Positions 15,128 to 24,924 of a stretch of 64,000 bases of DNA are shown in pieces (within the stretch, counting starts at the first letter, position 1; every line of letters starts with the position of its first letter). The notes beneath the pieces are model-generated. The model did not search any database and was not told where the DNA came from. It saw only the letters and a program-made list of their open reading frames with translations. Source of the DNA: an uncultured Pelagibacteraceae bacterium (lineage in GTDB: Bacteria > Pseudomonadota > Alphaproteobacteria > Pelagibacterales > Pelagibacteraceae); the NCBI GenBank assembly GCA_902618695.1, contig CACNCB010000001.1, positions 124,001 to 188,000 of the forward strand. Reading direction: 5' to 3'. Position numbers and translations under genes: made by a program.

Positions 15128-17346
15128 TAAATTGACCTTTCAGTAGATGTAACACTAAATGCTTCTATTGTGTCATTTTTTTGAAAATCCATATAATCTT
15201 TAACGGTTATTCCACATTCTTGACCATCACTTACTTGTTTCACTTGGTTTTTTTCTCTAAATATTGTCGAGACTTTTCCAGTATAGATAATAGTACCATC
15301 TCTAATTATTCTCACATCTGATGTGCTATTAATTTCTCCCTCAGTTACTTTTGAACCAGCAACTTTTCCAGCACCTGAAACTTTAAATATTTCTAAAATT
15401 TGTGCAGTACCAGTAATTTTTTCTTGAACATCAGGCGCTAGTAGCCCTGACATTCTTTGTTTAATGTAATCTAAAACTTCATAAATAATATTGTAAGAAG
15501 ATATTCTTATCTTCTCATTTTCAGCAAGTTTTTTTGCTTCTTTACTTGGTTTTACATTGAAAGCTATTAATACTGCATTAGATGCCTTCGCTAGTGTGAC
15601 GTCCGTCTCTGTTACCATACCAATATCTGCTAAAATTATTTTAGGTTTAACTTCATCATGTTTGATTTGACTAATTGCATTTTTAATTGCTTCTGATGAT
15701 CCGTGTACATCAGATTTAATAATTAAATTTAGTTCCTCTGTAGTTTTATCCGAAAAAGCTGAGTCTTGAGTAGCAAACGTCAATGGATTTTTTCCATCCT
15801 TACTCTCTTGAGCTCTATTTTCACTTAACGTCTTAGCTTCTTTTTCTGTATCTAGCACAATAAAATCATCTCCAGCTTTTGCTGCACCATTTATTCCTAA
15901 AATTTCAACAGGAGTTGAGGGTAAAGCTTCACTGATATATTGACCTTTGTCGTTAATAATAGCTCTAACTTTTCCCCATTTTAATCCACTTACAAAATAA
16001 TCACCTCTCTTAAGTGTTCCTGTAGTAACAATTATATTTGCAACTGGACCTCTACCAACATCAATTTTTGATTCCAAAACTATACCTGTAGCTTTAGATT
16101 CATAATCTGTTTTAAGATCTAAAATCTCTGCTTGAAGTATTATAGAATCTACTAATTTATCTAAGTTTTGTTTTGTTTTAGTTGAAATTTCAACCATCAA
16201 AGTATCACCAGATAAATCTTCAGCAATTAATTCATGTTCTAATAATTGATTTTTTATCTTTTGAGGATCGGCCTCTGGTAGATCACATTTATTTATAGCG
16301 ACAACTATTGGGACATTTGCAGCTTTAGCATGCTTAATGGACTCAACTGTTTGAGGTTTAACTCCATCATCTGCAGCAACCACTAATACAACCACATCTG
16401 TTAATTTTGATCCTCTTGCTCTCATTTCTGTAAAAGCAGCATGACCTGGCGTATCAATAAATGTTAATTTATTATCTTGGCTTTCAATTTGATAAGCTCC
16501 AATATGTTGAGTTATTCCACCAAATTCTCCTGAAACAACATTTGCGCTTCTAAGTACGTCTAGTACTGAAGTCTTACCATGATCAACATGGCCCATCACA
16601 GTAACTATTGGTGGTCGATTTTTTAAATTTTCAGTTCTTGAAGCTTTTATTTTTTGAATTATTTCTTCTGCTTTTTCTTCTCTTATTGGGTTATGACCAA
16701 ATTCTTTAACTAAATATTCTGCAGTATCTGCCGCTAAGGTTTGGTTGATGGTCACCGTAACACCCATTCCAAATAAATGCTTGATCACATTACTTGATTG
16801 CTCAGCCATCCTGTTTGCCAGTTCTCTTACCGTGATTGCTTCGGGAATGTTAATATCTCTTTTAATTGGTTTAAGATTTTCTTGAGAATCATCTTTTGTA
16901 GCATTTTTAATTTCTTTTTGTCTTGCTCTCTTAACTGACGCTAAACTTCTTTGTTTTGCGTCAATCTCATCGCTCAATGCTCTTGATACAGTTAACTTTA
17001 ATTCTCTCTTCTTTGTACCTGCTTTTAAAGTCTTTCTATCTTTGTTTTCAATATCTCCTTTAAGTCTTTTAGTAGCTCTTTGCTCTGCTAGTTTTCTTTT
17101 CTCAAAATCATTTGTTATAGGTGGTGATTTAGGTTTAAATGAAGGTTTGAATGAAGTTCCTCTGTTGAACGTTGAGGTTAATTTTGACTTATCATTGCTA
17201 GATCTAAAAGATCCTCCTCTACTAGAAATTTTTCCAGTTTGTTTTTCAATTACTACAGAATTTTTCCCTTGAGTTTTAGCAATCTCGATGTTTTTGATTG
17301 ATTTTTTGGCTGAGCCTGAAATTGTTAATTTTGTTTTTTTCTCCAT
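15127..17346 (-). CDS. infB: Translation initiation factor IF-2
   Basis: A GTPase that delivers fMet-tRNA to the 30S subunit. It is 739 aa, short among proteobacterial IF-2 (about 830-1000), because the charged N-terminal region is reduced. Domains: a basic N-terminus, an IF-2 N-terminal helix near 165-220, then the G domain with P-loop GHVDHGKTS (about 252-260), DTPGHAAFTEMR (G3) and NKCDLP (G4). The C-terminal beta-barrel and initiator tRNA-binding region follow (SDVHGSSEAI, RDGTIIYTG). It follows nusA by 10 bp; the ylxR gene usually found between them is missing. Confidence 0.98.
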   Translation of the reverse strand: MEKKTKLTISGSAKKSIKNIEIAKTQGKNSVVIEKQTGKISSRGGSFRSSNDKSKLTSTFNRGTSFKPSFKPKSPPITNDFEKRKLAEQRATKRLKGDIENKDRKTLKAGTKKRELKLTVSRALSDEIDAKQRSLASVKRARQKEIKNATKDDSQENLKPIKRDINIPEAITVRELANRMAEQSSNVIKHLFGMGVTVTINQTLAADTAEYLVKEFGHNPIREEKAEEIIQKIKASRTENLKNRPPIVTVMGHVDHGKTSVLDVLRSANVVSGEFGGITQHIGAYQIESQDNKLTFIDTPGHAAFTEMRARGSKLTDVVVLVVAADDGVKPQTVESIKHAKAANVPIVVAINKCDLPEADPQKIKNQLLEHELIAEDLSGDTLMVEISTKTKQNLDKLVDSIILQAEILDLKTDYESKATGIVLESKIDVGRGPVANIIVTTGTLKRGDYFVSGLKWGKVRAIINDKGQYISEALPSTPVEILGINGAAKAGDDFIVLDTEKEAKTLSENRAQESKDGKNPLTFATQDSAFSDKTTEELNLIIKSDVHGSSEAIKNAISQIKHDEVKPKIILADIGMVTETDVTLAKASNAVLIAFNVKPSKEAKKLAENEKIRISSYNIIYEVLDYIKQRMSGLLAPDVQEKITGTAQILEIFKVSGAGKVAGSKVTEGEINSTSDVRIIRDGTIIYTGKVSTIFREKNQVKQVSDGQECGITVKDYMDFQKNDTIEAFSVTSTERSI

Positions 17347-17356
17347 ACTTCATCAC

Positions 17357-18910
17357 TCAATCTTTATAAATTATTTTTCTAGCTGACATAATTAATTCAT
17401 CTGCTTCTTCTTTAGATAATGCAAAATCTTCAAGATAACCTTGAATTTTAACTCTCTCACCTTTGACTACATCATAACCACCAGTTAGTTCATCAGAAGC
17501 TAAGTCAGCAAAATCTTCTAAACTTAAAATTTTTTGTTCACCGAGAGTAACTAACATTCCCGGGGTCAATCCCTTTAAATTAATCAAGGCATCTTCAAGA
17601 CCTAAATCTTTAATTCTCTGAGAAATATCTTCCTGATCTTTTTCGTGAAACTCTTTAGCTCTTTCTATCAACGCTTTAGCTGTATCTTCCTCTATACCTT
17701 CAATTTTCATTAAATTTTCAACTGAACTATCTTTGATGTCATCAATAGTTGAAAAACCTTCAGCAACGAGCAGCTGACCTAGTGTTTCATCCAACTCTAA
17801 ATTTTTTACAAAGTTTTCTGTTTTTTCCCTAAATTCCACTTGTCTTCTCTCAGAGTCCTCTGCATCTGTCATTATATTAATTTCAAAATTTAATAATTTG
17901 GTTGCAAGTCTTACATTTTGACCTCTTCTTCCAATTGCTTTACTTAAATTTTCCTCAGTAAGAATTACATCTAGTTTCTTTCTTTCACTATCAACATTTA
18001 CTCTTTGTACTTCGGCTGGTGATAACGCATTTGAAACCAAAATTGCAGGATCTTCTGACCAATTAACTATATCAATTTTTTCTCCTTGAAGTTCATTGAC
18101 TACAGCTTGAACTCTTGAGCCTCTCATGCCCACACATGCTCCAACTGGGTCTAATGAAGTATCGACAGCTTTCACGCATATTTTAGCTCTACTTCCAGGA
18201 TCTCTAGAGGAAGATTTAATTTCAATTAAACCATCATAGATTTCGGGAACTTCTTGAACAAAAAGTTTTTCCATGAATTTAGAATGAGCTCTAGATAGAA
18301 ATATTTGTTGCCCTCTAGGTTCTCTTCTAACATCATAACAATAAGCTTTTATACGATCACCTGCTTTGATGTTTTCACGAGGAATCAACTCATTTTTTTG
18401 AATTATTGCTTCGGTTCTTCCTAGATCAACAATTACATTTCCAAATTCTAATCTTTTTACAATTCCACTTAAAATTGTGTCTTTTTTATCAATAAAATCA
18501 TTAAATTGTCTTTCTCTTTCAGCTTCTCTTACATTAAAACTTATCACCTGCTTTGCAGTTTGTGCAGCTATTCTTCCAAAATCAAACGAAGGAAGTGGTT
18601 GTAAAATTTCGTCACCTACTGACTTATCTTTGTTTAACTCATTTAAATTAATTGCATCCTCTAATTTTATCTCAGTATTTGCATTTTCAGGATTTTCAGA
18701 GATTATCAATTTTCTAAAAAGCTCAATATCTCCATTATCTCTATTAATAGAAACTTTAATTTCATTTTCCTGTCCAAATTTTGATTTTGCAGCTTTAGCA
18801 ATACCAGTTTCCATAGAACTTATAATCAGTTCTTTATCAATTGATTTTTCTAAAGCTACAGCCTCAGCAATTCTTAATAGTTCAAGTTTATCTGCTCTTT
18901 TATTCAACAT
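17357..18910 (-). CDS. nusA: Transcription elongation/termination factor NusA
   Basis: Binds RNA polymerase and nascent RNA, enhancing pausing, intrinsic termination and antitermination. The 517 aa contain the N-terminal RNAP-binding domain (1-125), an S1 domain (DTILSGIVKRLEFGNVIVDL, about 133-200), and tandem KH domains with DPVGACVGMRGSRVQ and GRRGQNVRLA. Two C-terminal acidic helix-hairpin-helix repeats lie near 365-420 and 440-515. A strong intrinsic terminator lies only 16 bp before its start codon, with the GGAG ribosome-binding site right against the U-tract, suggesting NusA controls its own leader. The rimP gene normally upstream is absent. Confidence 0.98.
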   Translation of the reverse strand: MLNKRADKLELLRIAEAVALEKSIDKELIISSMETGIAKAAKSKFGQENEIKVSINRDNGDIELFRKLIISENPENANTEIKLEDAINLNELNKDKSVGDEILQPLPSFDFGRIAAQTAKQVISFNVREAERERQFNDFIDKKDTILSGIVKRLEFGNVIVDLGRTEAIIQKNELIPRENIKAGDRIKAYCYDVRREPRGQQIFLSRAHSKFMEKLFVQEVPEIYDGLIEIKSSSRDPGSRAKICVKAVDTSLDPVGACVGMRGSRVQAVVNELQGEKIDIVNWSEDPAILVSNALSPAEVQRVNVDSERKKLDVILTEENLSKAIGRRGQNVRLATKLLNFEINIMTDAEDSERRQVEFREKTENFVKNLELDETLGQLLVAEGFSTIDDIKDSSVENLMKIEGIEEDTAKALIERAKEFHEKDQEDISQRIKDLGLEDALINLKGLTPGMLVTLGEQKILSLEDFADLASDELTGGYDVVKGERVKIQGYLEDFALSKEEADELIMSARKIIYKD

Positions 18911-18925
18911 AATTTAGTTTGCTCC

Positions 18926-18952
18926 AAAAAAAAATGGGCTAAAGCCCATTTT
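18926..18952 (-). terminator. Intrinsic terminator/attenuator between metK and nusA
   Basis: On the minus strand AAAATGGGC pairs with GCCCATTTT around a four-base loop (TTTA), and the RNA continues as a run of U totalling nine bases. This is a textbook intrinsic terminator. It stops lnt-metK transcripts, but nothing other than the nusA ribosome-binding site (GGAG, complement of 18922-18925) separates it from nusA. Any nusA promoter must lie upstream of the hairpin, so nusA expression requires read-through. Confidence 0.85.
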
Positions 18953-18975
18953 GTAAAGATCAATAATGTAACTGC

Positions 18976-19003
18976 AATATAGTAAAGTTTTTTTTTAATT
19001 CAA
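18976..19003 (-). promoter_or_regulatory. Candidate nusA promoter upstream of the attenuator
   Basis: Reading the minus strand, TTGAAT (19003-18998) and TATATT (18981-18976) are 16 bp apart in the 98 bp after metK. Transcription would start near 18970 and pass through the hairpin at 18926-18952 before nusA. AT-rich DNA throws up such boxes by chance, so this is a suggestion only. Confidence 0.4.
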
Positions 19004-19009
19004 CAGAAA

Positions 19010-20179
19010 CTATTTAGAAAAAACATTAATTTTATCAGTTTTTTCCCAGGAAAATGAACCATTTTCTTCAGGTGCTCTCCCAAAATGACCATAAGCAGCT
19101 GTTTTTTCATACATTGGTTTATTCAAATTTAACATTTCTCTTATACCTCTAGGGCTCAAATCAAAATTTTCTTTAATCTTTTCTACAACAAATTTATTTT
19201 TATCTAGATCGTTATCAAATAAATCGACATAGATAGACAATGGTTTTGATACGCCAATTGCATAAGCTAACTGAATTAAACATTTTTCAGCAATTTTGGA
19301 ACCAACAATATTTTTAGCAATATACCTTGCTGCATAAGCTGCTGATCTATCAACTTTAGTTGGATCTTTTCCTGAAAAAGCACCACCACCATGAGGTGCA
19401 GCTCCACCATAGGTATCAACAATAATTTTTCTACCTGTCAAACCACAATCTCCATCTGGACCACCAATTACAAAATTTCCTGTCGGATTTACATAAAACT
19501 CATCCTCATTAAAACCATCAAGAAAATTCTTAGGAATAGATTTTATCACATAAGGTCTAAGTAAATCTCTGACTTGAGACTGATTAACATCTGGTGAATG
19601 CTGTGAAGAGATAACAACAGATTTTACTTTTGAGGGTTTCCCATCAACATACTTAAATGTTACCTGGCTTTTTGAATCTGGTTCAATATTTTTTAATTTT
19701 CCAGATTTTCTATCTTCAGCCATTAATCTTAAAATTTTATGAGAATAATGTATAGGTGCTGGCATTAAAACATCTGTTTCATTACACGCATATCCAAACA
19801 TAATACCTTGATCTCCAGCTCCTTCATCTTTGTTGCCAGAAGAGTCTACACCCATAGCAATATCAGCTGATTGGGAATGTAAATGACTTTCAATTTTTGT
19901 AGCTTCTTTCCAAGTAAATCCTTCTTGGTCATAACCGATATCTCTTATACAGTTTCTGACTTTTTCAATTAATTCCTCTGTTTTAATTTCTGGTCCTCTT
20001 ACTTCACCAGCTAAAACAACTTTATTTGTCGTAGTTAATGTTTCACACGCAACTCTAGAATACGGATCCCCCGAAATAAAACTATCAACAACCATATCTG
20101 AAATCCTATCAGAAACTTTATCTGGATGGCCTTCAGAAACAGACTCACTTGTGAAAAGATAATTTTTTAAATTACTCAT
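19010..20179 (-). CDS. metK: S-adenosylmethionine synthetase
   Basis: Makes SAM from methionine and ATP. The 389 aa carry [17 protein letters not shown] at the N-terminus with the ATP/metal ligands, the flexible-loop segment [23 protein letters not shown], and the P-loop-like [19 protein letters not shown]. It follows lnt with an 8 bp overlap. No SAM riboswitch can precede it because the upstream sequence is lnt coding. The trmB and rimP genes that follow metK in many alphaproteobacteria are absent; a terminator and then nusA come next. Confidence 0.98.
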   Translation of the reverse strand: MSNLKNYLFTSESVSEGHPDKVSDRISDMVVDSFISGDPYSRVACETLTTTNKVVLAGEVRGPEIKTEELIEKVRNCIRDIGYDQEGFTWKEATKIESHLHSQSADIAMGVDSSGNKDEGAGDQGIMFGYACNETDVLMPAPIHYSHKILRLMAEDRKSGKLKNIEPDSKSQVTFKYVDGKPSKVKSVVISSQHSPDVNQSQVRDLLRPYVIKSIPKNFLDGFNEDEFYVNPTGNFVIGGPDGDCGLTGRKIIVDTYGGAAPHGGGAFSGKDPTKVDRSAAYAARYIAKNIVGSKIAEKCLIQLAYAIGVSKPLSIYVDLFDNDLDKNKFVVEKIKENFDLSPRGIREMLNLNKPMYEKTAAYGHFGRAPEENGSFSWEKTDKINVFSK

Positions 20180-21716
20180 TGTTAAGCTTATTAAATGAAA
20201 ATATTAATAAAATATACAACAAAATTATAAATCCAAAAATTTTATTTCCAAATTTTGCAAATAGAGTCATCTCTATTATCCTTGAGTCGCTTAAATCTAT
20301 AAAACCAGATTTATTTATATCGACTTTTTGCTCAATAATTCCCATTGGATTAATAATTGCTGTTGAACCATTATTTGCTGATCTTAAAACATATTTTCCA
20401 CTCTCTATAGCTCTAAAAATACTATGAGTAAAATGTTGCTGTGGACCAAATGATTTACCAAACCAACCATCTTCAGAAATATTTACAATATAATCAAAGT
20501 CACTGTTTTTAAAAATTTTACCTGAATAAATTATCTCATAACAAATAAGGGGTAATATTTTAACTGACAAATTATTATAATTCAGTTCAACTATGTTTCT
20601 TTCTTCACCTTTTGAATATGATTGGTAGTCATTGGTAATTGTTTTTAAGCCAATATTTTTTAATAATTTTTCGAAAGGTAAGAATTCACCAAAAGGAACA
20701 AGATTAATTTTTTTGTATGAATTTATTACATTGAGGTCATGGTCAAAAATAGATAATGAATTAAAATATTTTACAGTGTTGTTTTTATATTCTTTGCTAT
20801 TTATTCCAATTGCTAATAGATGATTTTCGTTGAATTTATTTTCAAATAACCATTTGTATTCTTTCAGTTGGTCTTGTGAAATACCTGGAATAATACCTTC
20901 TGGCCAAACAAAAATTATTTTTTCATTTTTTTTAGGAGCGCTGATTTCAATTAGCTCTTCTATTGCAGTTATTGGATCGATATTATTATAAAATCTATTT
21001 ATACTTATATTTGAACTCAAAATTCTTACTTTATAGTCAAGATTTTTTACTTCTTGTTTGTTAAATTTTTCTAAATTTTGTGAACCAAGTACATAAAATG
21101 AAATTGTTGTAATAAAAAATGCAATACAAACACTAATATCTTTTTTATTTTCTCTTAAAATAAATATTGATGGACTTGTAAACAATGAAATACAGAAAAG
21201 ATTAAAGCTGTAAGTACCTATGATTGATGTAATATTTAAAATTTCGATTTGATTAGATAAACTATAAGCAATTAAATTCCAAGGGAAACCAGTGAGTATT
21301 GATCCTCTCACAAATTCTACTATTCCAAATATTAAAGAAAAAAGAAAAAATGAGCTTAAATTATTATTTGGTTTTAAAACCACAAATAAATAAGCAACTA
21401 AAGCATAAAACAAGGCTAAGAAACCAGGTATTAATATTATTGTAAAAGGTATTAAAAACTTAAAATTTTGATCAAACGTTAATGATATTGAAATCCAATA
21501 TAAATTACTTACAAAATAACCAAACCCAAATAACCAACCATAAAGAAAAAATATTTTTTTATTTTTATAAAAATCAATCTTTTTTATTAGAAATATATAG
21601 AATAAACTAAAAGTTAAAAAATTTATTACAACATAATTAAATGGAGGCAAACTTAAGGAAGTAAGCACTCCTAATATAATTAAATAAATTAATTCAATAT
21701 AAAATTTATTTTTCAA
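20172..21716 (-). CDS. lnt: Apolipoprotein N-acyltransferase
   Basis: An inner-membrane enzyme that adds the third acyl chain to lipoproteins. The 514 aa show about eight hydrophobic segments in residues 1-210 and at the C-terminus, with a periplasmic nitrilase domain between. The catalytic triad is Glu273 (VWPEGIIPG), Lys336 ([17 protein letters not shown]) and Cys392 ([10 protein letters not shown]). Its presence matches the lipoproteins encoded here (LptE, DUF3576, BON protein). In the run phoH-ybeY-lnt-metK it starts 2 bp after ybeY. The corC gene often found between ybeY and lnt is missing. Confidence 0.96.
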   Translation of the reverse strand: MKNKFYIELIYLIILGVLTSLSLPPFNYVVINFLTFSLFYIFLIKKIDFYKNKKIFFLYGWLFGFGYFVSNLYWISISLTFDQNFKFLIPFTIILIPGFLALFYALVAYLFVVLKPNNNLSSFFLFSLIFGIVEFVRGSILTGFPWNLIAYSLSNQIEILNITSIIGTYSFNLFCISLFTSPSIFILRENKKDISVCIAFFITTISFYVLGSQNLEKFNKQEVKNLDYKVRILSSNISINRFYNNIDPITAIEELIEISAPKKNEKIIFVWPEGIIPGISQDQLKEYKWLFENKFNENHLLAIGINSKEYKNNTVKYFNSLSIFDHDLNVINSYKKINLVPFGEFLPFEKLLKNIGLKTITNDYQSYSKGEERNIVELNYNNLSVKILPLICYEIIYSGKIFKNSDFDYIVNISEDGWFGKSFGPQQHFTHSIFRAIESGKYVLRSANNGSTAIINPMGIIEQKVDINKSGFIDLSDSRIIEMTLFAKFGNKIFGFIILLYILLIFSFNKLNNE

Positions 21717-21717
21717 T

Positions 21718-22179
21718 TTAATTTATTTTTGATTGTACAGATTTAAATAATAAATTTTCCTCTTTTAACATTTTGGAATAATCTTTACTTTTTTTATGAT
21801 CAAAACCTAAAAGATGAAGAAAACCATGTATGAATAATTTAGTAACTTTTTCTTTAAAAGATTTTAAATTTTGTGATCTTGGTTTGTCTAGATAATTATA
21901 GCTAATGATAATGTCTCCAAGATAAGTATTTTTTGAAATTTTTATTTTTTTATCTAATGGAAAAGATAATATATCGGTAGATTTATTTTTTTTTCTAAAA
22001 ACTTTATTTAATTTTTTAATATTCTTATTATTTGAAAGTAACAATGTAAAGGTTACTTTTTTATTAAAAAATTTATATTTTTTTGGAAAAGCTTTACATA
22101 TTTTTTTAAAAAAAAGGTCCTTATTTTTAAGCCTTTTTGACCAAGCCTTCTCCTCAGAGAAGACATTAATACTAATCAT
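21718..22179 (-). CDS. ybeY: Endoribonuclease YbeY
   Basis: A zinc-dependent single-strand RNase involved in 16S rRNA 3' maturation and ribosome quality control. The 153 aa contain the metal-binding motif HGFLHLLGFDH, with H118, H122 and H128. Upstream residues LNKVFRKKNKSTDILSFP and LGDIIISY are the family's other conserved blocks. It overlaps the PhoH-like ATPase by 8 bp, the usual phoH-ybeY pair. Confidence 0.96.
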   Translation of the reverse strand: MISINVFSEEKAWSKRLKNKDLFFKKICKAFPKKYKFFNKKVTFTLLLSNNKNIKKLNKVFRKKNKSTDILSFPLDKKIKISKNTYLGDIIISYNYLDKPRSQNLKSFKEKVTKLFIHGFLHLLGFDHKKSKDYSKMLKEENLLFKSVQSKIN

Positions 22180-23167
22180 TATTTGAGTATGCTTTGACTA
22201 TTTTAGAAACAAGTGGATGTCTGACTACATCTGAATGATCAAAATCAACTATGGATATTTCCTTTAAATGCCCAAGCAACTTTTTTGATCGAACTAATCC
22301 TGACATGCTTTTATTTGGTAAATCAATTTGAGATGGGTCACCATTTACAACAATTTTAGAATTTTCTCCAATACGAGTTAAAAACATTTTTATCTGAGTA
22401 TCCGTAGCATTTTGTGCTTCATCTAAAATTGCAAAGGAATTTTTTAGAGTTCTGCCTCTCATAAAAGCTAAAGGTGCAATCTCTATATCTCCAATCTCAA
22501 TCATTCTTTGTATTTTTTCAAAGTCGAAGAGATCATATAAAGAATCATATAAAGGTCTAAGATAAGGGTCTACTTTTTCCTTCATATCACCAGGTAAAAA
22601 TCCCAAACGCTCGCCTGCTTCTACAGCTGGTCTTGAAAGAATAATTCTCTCAATCTTTTTTTCTAAAAGCATAGTTAGACCTACAGCGACTGCCAGAAAA
22701 GTTTTTCCAGTTCCTGCTGGCCCAGCTGAAATTACAATATCACTCTCCCTCAAAGCTCTCACATAGCTTTTTTGTTTTTCAGATCTAGGAATTATAGATT
22801 TTTTTGGAGTTTTAATGATATCTGTAACATTATTATTTTTTACTTTTTCATTAATCATAAAGTTATCAACCGATGAAACTATATCTTTATTCTCTATACT
22901 TCCATTATTAATAAACTGATTAGCCAAAAATTGAATAGCATTTTTAATTTTTTCATTCTTTTCAGGTGTTGATTTAATTAAAATTGAATTTCCCCTTGAA
23001 TATAAGCTACAATTTGTAATTTTTTCTAATTCTTGTAAATTTTTATTAAATTCCCCAACAACACCTATTAACAAGTTATTGTCGTGAAATATAACGCTTA
23101 AAGAATTGTTATCTGAATAAACAAATTTTAAAGACTGATCGATATTTTTTTTAGTTATTCCACTCAA
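22172..23167 (-). CDS. ybeZ: PhoH-like ATPase (YbeZ)
   Basis: A P-loop ATPase that partners YbeY, probably an RNA-linked helicase-like protein. The 331 aa have the Walker A GPAGTGKT at 149-156, LSRPAVEAGERLGFLPGD, the Walker B-like AILDEAQN and the TRIGENSKIVVNGDPSQIDLP block, all standard PhoH/YbeZ sequence. It lies between miaB (3 bp gap) and ybeY (8 bp overlap), the classical miaB-ybeZ-ybeY-lnt order. Confidence 0.95.
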   Translation of the reverse strand: MSGITKKNIDQSLKFVYSDNNSLSVIFHDNNLLIGVVGEFNKNLQELEKITNCSLYSRGNSILIKSTPEKNEKIKNAIQFLANQFINNGSIENKDIVSSVDNFMINEKVKNNNVTDIIKTPKKSIIPRSEKQKSYVRALRESDIVISAGPAGTGKTFLAVAVGLTMLLEKKIERIILSRPAVEAGERLGFLPGDMKEKVDPYLRPLYDSLYDLFDFEKIQRMIEIGDIEIAPLAFMRGRTLKNSFAILDEAQNATDTQIKMFLTRIGENSKIVVNGDPSQIDLPNKSMSGLVRSKKLLGHLKEISIVDFDHSDVVRHPLVSKIVKAYSNND

Positions 23168-23170
23168 ATT

Positions 23171-24499
23171 CTATGCAACCTTCTGATTCGAATTAGTTAT
23201 AACTTCACCGAATAAAGTATTTCTATTACTATCTTTAATTCTCACTTGCACTATTTTTCCAATATCATTCTTTTTACCATTAAAAATTACAGATGTCATA
23301 TACTCAGATCTACCAAAAGCTTTGCTTTTATCATCGGTTAAATTTTCAACCAAAACATCTATAACTTTTTCCTTCAATGAGTTGTTCATTTGGATTTGAT
23401 TTTCGAATAAAACATTTTGAATTTTTTCTAATCTTTTAGAAGAAATTTTTTTTTCAATTAAGTCTAAATTTTCAGCCACTGTTCCAGGTCTTGGGCTAAA
23501 GATGAAAGAGTAAGAGTTAATAAATTTTAGCCTTTCAATTAAATTAAAAGTATCTTTAAAATCCTTATCTTCTTCGCCAGGATAACCTATTATAAAATCG
23601 CTTGAAAATTCTATATTTGGGTTAATTTCTTTTAATTTATCAAAAGTATTTAAATATTCCTCAATAGTATGTTTTCTGTTCATTAATTTTAAAATTTTAT
23701 TAGATCCACTTTGGACAGGTAAATGTACAAGTGGCATTAACTTTTTGGAAGTTTTATAAACTTCAATCAAATCCTCCGTCATATCTTTTGGGTGAGATGT
23801 TGTGTATCTAACTCTTTTAATTTCAGATATTTTTTCAATGTTAAATATTAAATCTGATAGTCTGTATCCTTCATTGTCATAAGCATTTACATTTTGACCA
23901 AGTAAAATTATTTCTTTTGCACCATTATCAGCTAAATATTTTGCTTCATCCAAAATTTGATTAAATGGTCGAGAATATTCTGGCCCTCTTGTGTATGGGA
24001 CTACACAAAAATAACAAAACTTATCACATCCTTCTTGAATGGTTAAAAAAGATGAAACTTTTCCAGCTTCATTTTTTATTTTGCTTAAATATTTAAACTT
24101 AGAAACTGCATCAAACTCAGTCTCTTCTATCTTTTTCTTTTTTTCAATATAATTTATAATTGTATCGTTAATTTTATGATAAGATTGAGGACCAATTACT
24201 AAATCTATGTAAGGTTCTCTTTTAAGCATTTCTTGGTTTTCTGCTTGAGCAACACACCCTGCAATAATCACCAATGGTTTTTTTTTAGATCTAAAAATTT
24301 TTTTTACTCTACCTATTTCATGATAAACTTTTTCTTTTGCTTTATCCCTAATGTGACATGTGTTTAAAAGATAACAGTTTGCTTCTTCATATTTTTCTGT
24401 TTTTTCATAACCAATTTTTTTAACTGAATCATATATCCTATTAGAGTCATACTCATTCATTTGACATCCAAACGTTTTAATAAATATTTTTTGATTCAT
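23171..24499 (-). CDS. miaB: tRNA-2-methylthio-N6-dimethylallyladenosine synthase MiaB
   Basis: A radical-SAM methylthiotransferase modifying A37 of tRNAs that read UNN codons. The N-terminal UPF0004 domain has C12 (TFGCQMNEYDS), C48 (NTCHIR) and C82 (AGCVAQAE), which ligate the auxiliary Fe-S cluster. The radical-SAM motif is C158-x3-C162-x2-C165 (GCDKFCYFCVVPYTRG). A C-terminal TRAM domain ends the 442 aa. It lies 2 bp downstream of fur/mur and upstream of ybeZ. The enzyme links translation fidelity to iron supply. Confidence 0.97.
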   Translation of the reverse strand: MNQKIFIKTFGCQMNEYDSNRIYDSVKKIGYEKTEKYEEANCYLLNTCHIRDKAKEKVYHEIGRVKKIFRSKKKPLVIIAGCVAQAENQEMLKREPYIDLVIGPQSYHKINDTIINYIEKKKKIEETEFDAVSKFKYLSKIKNEAGKVSSFLTIQEGCDKFCYFCVVPYTRGPEYSRPFNQILDEAKYLADNGAKEIILLGQNVNAYDNEGYRLSDLIFNIEKISEIKRVRYTTSHPKDMTEDLIEVYKTSKKLMPLVHLPVQSGSNKILKLMNRKHTIEEYLNTFDKLKEINPNIEFSSDFIIGYPGEEDKDFKDTFNLIERLKFINSYSFIFSPRPGTVAENLDLIEKKISSKRLEKIQNVLFENQIQMNNSLKEKVIDVLVENLTDDKSKAFGRSEYMTSVIFNGKKNDIGKIVQVRIKDSNRNTLFGEVITNSNQKVA

Positions 24500-24501
24500 A
24501 A

Positions 24502-24915
24502 TTATTGGGATTTTTTCTTAACCCCATATAATTCTAATTTATGGTCTACTAATTTATATCCATATTTTTCTGCAACTTTTTTTTGAAGGTTCTCAATTTC
24601 TTCGTCTACAAATTCTATAATCTCACCAGTTTTCACATCTATTAAATGATCGTGATGGCCTTCATTTAATTCTTCATATCTAGCTTTTCCACCTTTAAAC
24701 TCATGCTTTGTTAATATTCCAGATTCTTCAAATAATTTTACTGTTCTATAAACAGTTGCAATACTTATTTTTGGATCAATTTTTGACACTCTATTATAAA
24801 GTTCATCTACATCAGGATGGTCAGAAGACTCGGACATTACTTGTGCAATTACCCTTCTTTGATCAGTTAATTTAACTCCTTTTGCTATACATTTTTGCTC
24901 TATTGTTTCTGACAT
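24502..24915 (-). CDS. fur: Fur-family metalloregulator (Fur/Mur)
   Basis: The second Fur-superfamily protein in the window. The 137 aa comprise a winged helix (GVKLTDQRRVIAQVM, ISIATVYRTVKLFEESGIL) and a dimerisation/metal domain with EGHHDHLID (H87, H88, H90). It lacks the SYFDTN block of Irr. In alphaproteobacteria proteins of this type often act as the manganese regulator Mur rather than as iron Fur, and the sequence alone does not decide. Its position between tsaB and miaB is typical for alphaproteobacteria. No CxxC structural zinc site is seen. Confidence 0.92.
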   Translation of the reverse strand: MSETIEQKCIAKGVKLTDQRRVIAQVMSESSDHPDVDELYNRVSKIDPKISIATVYRTVKLFEESGILTKHEFKGGKARYEELNEGHHDHLIDVKTGEIIEFVDEEIENLQKKVAEKYGYKLVDHKLELYGVKKKSQ

Positions 24916-24924
24916 AAAATAATT

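Noticed and set aside
19990-20260. Possible SAM riboswitch before metK
   Set aside because: The metK start overlaps the end of lnt by 8 bp and the upstream bases are lnt coding sequence; no pseudoknot-type leader can fit.
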